8,293 nucleotides of DNA from Hyphomicrobiales bacterium (lineage in GTDB: Bacteria > Pseudomonadota > Alphaproteobacteria > Rhizobiales > Beijerinckiaceae), in NCBI GenBank assembly GCA_028290125.1, contig JAQGKM010000450.1, forward strand, positions 1-8,293, in the 5' to 3' direction. The notes below the pieces were generated by a model. It made no database searches. It saw nothing but the letters and a program-made list of their open reading frames with translations, and had not been told where the DNA came from. Positions 5,258 through 8,293 of this stretch are shown in pieces. The position numbers and the translations under genes are program-made. Each line of letters starts with the position of its first letter. Position 1 is the first letter of the stretch.

Positions 5258-5488
5258 TTACTTCTTGCCGAGCGAGATGCCGCCGAAGCGCGAGTTGAAC
5301 TTCGAGAGACGACCGCCGCGGTCCATGAGCTGCTGCGTGCCGCCGGTCCATGCCGGGTGCGTGTTCGGATCGATGTCGAGGTTCAGGGTGTCGCCCTCCT
5401 TGCCGTAGGTGGAGCGCGTCATGTATTCCGTGCCGTTGGTCATCACGACCTTGATCATGTGGTACTGCGGATGCGTATCGGCCTTCAT
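5258..5488 (-). CDS. rpmE: 50S ribosomal protein L31, cysteine-free alphaproteobacterial form
   Basis: This is a 76-residue component of the large ribosomal subunit, at the subunit interface bridging to the 30S head. It shows the L31 pattern: MKADTHPQYHMIKVVMTNGTEYMTRSTYGK at the start, LNLDIDPNTHPAWTGG in the middle, and a C-terminal GRLSKFNSRFGG. None of the zinc-binding cysteines of the classical CXXC-type L31 is present, so this is the zinc-independent form. That form is usual in Alphaproteobacteria, as is the GKEGDTL insertion. ATG 5486-5488 is preceded on the minus strand by AAGGAA about nine bases upstream; the longer ORF from 5635 runs through the promoter region and is not used. The gene is monocistronic, converging on rcdA and diverging from the ABC transporter, with a promoter at 5573-5601. 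Confidence 0.95.
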   Translation of the reverse strand: MKADTHPQYHMIKVVMTNGTEYMTRSTYGKEGDTLNLDIDPNTHPAWTGGTQQLMDRGGRLSKFNSRFGGISLGKK

Positions 5489-5511
5489 CGTCTCGGTTCC
5501 TTGAAAGTCAG

Positions 5512-5556
5512 CGGGAACGCGCCGGAGCGAGGACGCAGCCGCTAAAACGCTTCCCG
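5512..5556 (-). promoter_or_regulatory. Inverted repeat in the predicted rpmE leader
   Basis: CGGGAA (5512-5517) and TTCCCG (5551-5556) pair perfectly, with three more pairs inside after a one-base bulge. This encloses about 30 GC-rich bases just before the rpmE ribosome binding site. If transcription starts near 5566 the whole element lies in the roughly 78-base leader. L31 leaders with autoregulatory structures are known in other phyla; here this is only a possibility. Confidence 0.35.
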
Positions 5557-5572
5557 ATGTCGGGGTTGCGCC

Positions 5573-5601
5573 CCTATAACGCAGGCGCGGGTCAGAGACA
5601 A
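5573..5601 (-). promoter_or_regulatory. Candidate rpmE promoter
   Basis: Reading the minus strand, TTGTCT (5596-5601), 17 bases, then TATAGG (5573-5578) match the sigma-70 consensus at 4 of 6 positions each. A plus-strand TATAAC (5575-5580) overlaps the same bases. It could be the -10 of the divergent ABC transporter gene, but no good -35 accompanies it. Confidence 0.5.
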
Positions 5602-5652
5602 GGTGTAAGGGTCGGCCTCGACGCCGCCGGTCCAAAAAGGGTTAGACAAGAA

Positions 5653-7449
5653 ATGGCCGAGCCTCAATCGACAGACGCCAAGCGGACTTCGCTGCGGGCT
5701 CTGCTTCCGCTGGTGCCCTATGCACGGCGGTACATGGGCCGCATCATGGCCGCCGTCGCTGCGCTGACGGTCGCGGCCGCCGCCACCCTGACGGTGCCGC
5801 TCGCCGTGAAGGGGATGATCGACCACGGCTTCTCGGCCGAGAGCACCGGCGCCATCAACTGGTATTTCGGGGCGATGATCGGCGTGGTGGGCGTGCTCGC
5901 GCTGGCCTCGGCGTCGCGTTACTTCCTCGTCATCACCATCGGCGAGCGCGTCGTGGCGGACCTGCGCGCCGACATGTTCGCGCATCTGACCTGTCTTGAC
6001 GCGCGTTTCTACGACAGCGCCCGCATCGGCGAACTGGTGTCGCGCCTCACCGCCGACACGACGCAGATGAAGTCGGCCTTCGGGGCCTCGGCCTCGGTCG
6101 CGTTGCGCAACTTCTTCATGTTCCTCGGAGCCATCGCCATGATGGTCTACACGAGCCCGAAACTGTCGGGCCTCGTGCTCATCGCCATTCCGGTGATCGT
6201 GCTGCCGCTGGTGGCGTCGGGCCGTTCGGTGCGCGCCCGTTCGCGCGCCGCGCAGGATACGCTCGCGGAAGCCACGGCCTTCGCGGCCGAGAACCTTGGC
6301 GCCGTACGCACCATGCAGGCCTTCGGCGCGGAGCGCACGACGGTGTCGCGCTTCAGCGGCGCGGTCGAGGATTCCTATCTGGCAGCGCGCAACGCCACCG
6401 CGGCGCGCTCGGTGCTGACCGGCGTCGCGATCTTTCTCGCCTTCGCGAGCGTCGTCGGCGTGTTGTGGCTCGGCGCGCAGGATGTTCTGGCCAACCGCAT
6501 GAGCGCCGGCCTGCTGTCGCAGTTCGTGCTTTATGCCGTCTTCGGCGCGGGCGCGCTCGGCGAACTCTCGCAGGTGTGGAGCGAGATTTCCGCCGCCGCC
6601 GGCGCGGCGGGCCGCATCGCCGAAATCCTCGAGGTCGAGCCCGAGATCGTCGCACCGGTGACGCCGACGTCGCTGCCGGTTCCGGCGCGCGGCGAGGTGG
6701 CGTTCCACGCCGTCTCCTTCGCCTATCCGACGCGGCCGGATGCGCCGGCGTTGCATGCCTTGTCGTTTCGCGTCGCGCCCGGCGAGACGGTCGCGATTGT
6801 CGGTCCGTCGGGCGCCGGCAAGTCGACCGTCTTCCAGCTGCTCACGCGCTTCTACGATCCGCAGTCGGGAGCGGTGACGCTCGATGGCGTCAACATCCGC
6901 GAGGTCGATCCCGCGCAGCTGCGCGCGCGTCTCGCGCTGGTGCCGCAGGACCCGACGATCTTTGGCGCCAGCATCGCCGACAACATCCGCTACGGGCGCA
7001 CGGACGCGTCGATGGCCGATGTCGTGGCGGCCGCCGAACGCGCGGCGGCGGCGGAGTTCATCGCGCAGCTCGACAAGGGTTACGACACGACCGTCGGCGA
7101 GCGCGGCGTCACGCTGTCGGGCGGCCAGCGCCAGCGTCTCGCCATCGCACGCGCGATCCTGAAGGACGCGCCGGTGCTGCTGCTCGACGAGGCGACGTCA
7201 GCGCTCGATGCGGAAAACGAAACGCTGGTGCAGGCGGCGCTCGAAAACATCATGAAGGACCGCACGACGCTGGTCATCGCGCATCGCCTCGCCACGGTGC
7301 TGAAGGCCGACCGCATCCTCGTCATGGACGAGGGCCGCATCGTCGAGGAAGGCACGCACGCCGAACTGGTGGCGCGCGGCGGGCTCTATGCAAGGCTGGC
7401 GCGTCTGCAGTTCGAGACCGGCATGCCGCAGGACGAAGCCGCGGAGTAG
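5653..7449 (+). CDS. ABC exporter half-transporter (fused permease and ATPase, MsbA/LmrA type)
   Basis: This 598-residue inner-membrane protein has a six-helix exporter domain followed by an ATPase domain, expected to act as a homodimer pumping a lipid or hydrophobic substrate outward. Membrane segments fall at about 28-48, 73-95, 154-170, 172-190, 255-274 and 285-305. The ATPase motifs are intact: Walker A GPSGAGKST at 384-392, Q-loop in VPQDPTIF near 432, signature LSGGQRQR at 488-495, Walker B VLLLDE with catalytic Glu near 513, D-loop SALD, and H-loop His near 544 (IAHRLAT). I use ATG 5653, with AAGGG about 12 bases upstream, since the in-frame ATG at 5557 lies in the divergent promoter region with no ribosome binding site. 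It is not obviously msbA itself. The substrate is unknown, and no partner gene sits beside it. It diverges from rpmE and converges on the OmpA-like gene across a repeat element. Confidence 0.93.
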   Translation: MAEPQSTDAKRTSLRALLPLVPYARRYMGRIMAAVAALTVAAAATLTVPLAVKGMIDHGFSAESTGAINWYFGAMIGVVGVLALASASRYFLVITIGERVVADLRADMFAHLTCLDARFYDSARIGELVSRLTADTTQMKSAFGASASVALRNFFMFLGAIAMMVYTSPKLSGLVLIAIPVIVLPLVASGRSVRARSRAAQDTLAEATAFAAENLGAVRTMQAFGAERTTVSRFSGAVEDSYLAARNATAARSVLTGVAIFLAFASVVGVLWLGAQDVLANRMSAGLLSQFVLYAVFGAGALGELSQVWSEISAAAGAAGRIAEILEVEPEIVAPVTPTSLPVPARGEVAFHAVSFAYPTRPDAPALHALSFRVAPGETVAIVGPSGAGKSTVFQLLTRFYDPQSGAVTLDGVNIREVDPAQLRARLALVPQDPTIFGASIADNIRYGRTDASMADVVAAAERAAAAEFIAQLDKGYDTTVGERGVTLSGGQRQRLAIARAILKDAPVLLLDEATSALDAENETLVQAALENIMKDRTTLVIAHRLATVLKADRILVMDEGRIVEEGTHAELVARGGLYARLARLQFETGMPQDEAAE

Positions 7450-7460
7450 GGGGGCTGAAA

Positions 7461-7591
7461 CCCTCTCCCTGCGGGAGAGGGCGGACTCGGGGCAAAGCCC
7501 CGAGCCGGGGTGAGGGGTTACAATCTAACTTACGGAGTCCGTATCCCCTCATCAGTCAGCTTCGCTGACAGCTTCTCCCGCCGGGAGAAGC
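7461..7591. repeat. REP/BIME-like element: two inverted copies of a double-hairpin unit
   Basis: The left unit has a 9-bp stem CCCTCTCCC/GGGAGAGGG (7461-7481, 3-base loop), an 8-bp stem CTCGGGGC/GCCCCGAG (7486-7504, AAA loop), then GGTGAGGGG ending at 7517. The right unit is the same design on the minus strand. It has GCTTCTCCC/GGGAGAAGC (7571-7591), GTCAGC/GCTGAC (7555-7569), then GATGAGGGG reading down to 7545. Between them lies an AT-richer spacer with the palindrome TACGGAGTCCGTA (7531-7543). Such units are dispersed between genes of many Proteobacteria. This copy fills most of the 160-base gap between convergent genes and probably stops transcription or protects 3' ends. Confidence 0.8.
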
Positions 7592-7609
7592 GGGCGCCCG
7601 TGGTGTTCC

Positions 7610-8293
7610 TCACCTCTCCGTCAGCTTCAACTCAATCCGCCGGTTGCGGCGGTAGGCCTCTTCCGTCTCGCCCATGTCGATGGGCTGAAACTCGCCGAAG
7701 CCTGCGGCGACCAGATGCTGCGGCGTGACGCCCTTCGAGACGAGATATTGCACCACCGCGATGGCGCGCGAGGCCGAGAGGTCCCAGTTGGAGCGGCCGA
7801 CGATGGGGCGCTTGTCGGTGTGGCCGTCGACGCGCATCACCCAGGCGATTTCCGGCGGGATCTCTCGTTCGAGATCCGCGAGCGCGGCGGCGAGCTTGTC
7901 GAGTTCGGTCCGGCCCTGCGGGTTGAGCCCGGCCTGTCCGCTCTCGAACAGCACTTCCGATTCGAACACGAAACGGTCGCCGACCACGCGGATGCCGGGA
8001 CGCTGGCCAAGGATGTCGCGCAGGCGGCCGAAGAAGTCCGACCGATAGCGCGCGAGCTCCTGCACCTTCTGGGCGAGCGCGACATTGAGGCGCGAGCCGA
8101 GATCGGCGATGCGCGCCTGGCTCTCCTTGTCGCGTCGCTCCGACGCGTTCAGCGCTTCCTCGATGGCGGCGAGCTGGCGGCGCAGCGCCGAGATCTGCTG
8201 GTTGAGGATGTCGACCTGCGCCATGGCGCGGGCCGAGATCGCGCGTTCGGATTCCAGCGCGCGGCGCGCCTCGCTGGCTTCGCTGCCGGCAGC
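7610..8293 (-). CDS. OmpA/MotB-like peptidoglycan-binding protein, N-terminus cut off by the window edge
   Basis: The visible 227 residues are the C-terminal part of an envelope protein that probably anchors to peptidoglycan. Residues 1-85 of the visible part are a charged, Ala/Glu/Arg-rich coiled coil. An OmpA-like domain follows: VLFESGQAGLNPQGRTELDKL at about 114-134, the binding-site aspartate in RVDGHTD (154-160), NWDLSASRAIAVVQYL at 169-184, and AAGFGEFQPI at 196-205. It ends with the conserved arginines in RNRRIELKL (216-224). The frame is open to base 8293; the ATG at 8222-8224 is internal, because the coiled coil continues upstream of it. Rhizobiales relatives begin with a single membrane helix and sit next to a MotA/TolQ/ExbB-like gene, so I expect both beyond the right edge. 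Whether it powers a motor or only tethers the wall cannot be told here. Confidence 0.9.
   Translation of the reverse strand, partial: AAGSEASEARRALESERAISARAMAQVDILNQQISALRRQLAAIEEALNASERRDKESQARIADLGSRLNVALAQKVQELARYRSDFFGRLRDILGQRPGIRVVGDRFVFESEVLFESGQAGLNPQGRTELDKLAAALADLEREIPPEIAWVMRVDGHTDKRPIVGRSNWDLSASRAIAVVQYLVSKGVTPQHLVAAGFGEFQPIDMGETEEAYRRNRRIELKLTER

Noticed and set aside
5557..5652. Upstream ATG adding 32 residues to the ABC transporter
   Set aside because: It has no ribosome binding site, the extension overlaps the rpmE promoter region, and it resembles no exporter N-terminus.
5542..6756. A 404-codon minus-strand frame opposite the ABC transporter
   Set aside because: It is a shadow ORF with low-complexity Arg/His/Asp content that runs through the rpmE promoter region.
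6465..7568. A 367-codon plus-strand frame inside the ABC transporter
   Set aside because: It is a frame-shifted shadow of the ATPase domain, extremely Arg/Gly rich, and ends inside the repeat element.
1..8293. tRNA or rRNA genes, CRISPR arrays, insertion sequences, phage genes or defence systems
   Set aside because: I looked for the relevant patterns (regular spaced repeats, transposase motifs, tRNA-like cloverleaf with a CCA end) and saw none; gene content is core chromosomal.

Overview
This is a GC-rich window with long antisense shadow ORFs. Its gene content is typical of Alphaproteobacteria, most likely Hyphomicrobiales (Rhizobiales; something like a Beijerinckiaceae, Methylobacterium or Bosea relative). 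The pointers are a TrcR/DUF1013 protein, DUF930, DUF1192, RcdA/DUF1465, a cysteine-free L31 and TTAA-N7-TTAA (CtrA-type) sites. The taxonomic placement is inference from family content; no marker gene is present to fix the genus.

Layout. From 1 to 2296 on the minus strand lie a 3'-truncated long-chain acyl-CoA ligase (fadD-like, running off the left edge) and, upstream of it, trcR. A divergent region with a plausible trcR promoter follows. A secreted DUF930 protein (2581-2976, +) then converges on an NAD(P)H:quinone oxidoreductase of the zinc-free MDR type (2989-3996, -), with a hairpin between their ends. Divergent from the oxidoreductase is a small DUF1192 coiled-coil protein (4082-4312, +). 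A 337-base gene-free stretch follows. It holds a perfect CtrA-type box, a short, strongly foldable segment ending in a textbook terminator (a candidate small RNA or attenuated leader), and a second, near-perfect CtrA-type box inside an imperfect palindrome. Then come rcdA (4650-5171, +), a bidirectional terminator, rpmE (5258-5488, -), a divergent promoter region, an ABC exporter half-transporter (5653-7449, +), a REP/BIME-like inverted pair of hairpin repeats, and a MotB/OmpA-like envelope protein truncated at the right edge (7610-8293, -).

How it fits together. The best biology here is cell-cycle control. RcdA is an adaptor for ClpXP-dependent destruction of the master regulator CtrA, and the only TTAA-type CtrA boxes I could find in the window cluster in the 280 bases in front of it. 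This is consistent with the negative feedback loop (CtrA drives the gene for its own degradation factor) reported for Sinorhizobium meliloti. The less expected part is that the stronger of the two boxes does not sit next to rcdA. It lies in front of a compact structured segment closed by an intrinsic terminator, so CtrA may control a small RNA or a terminated rcdA leader. The remaining genes are conserved housekeeping or envelope functions.
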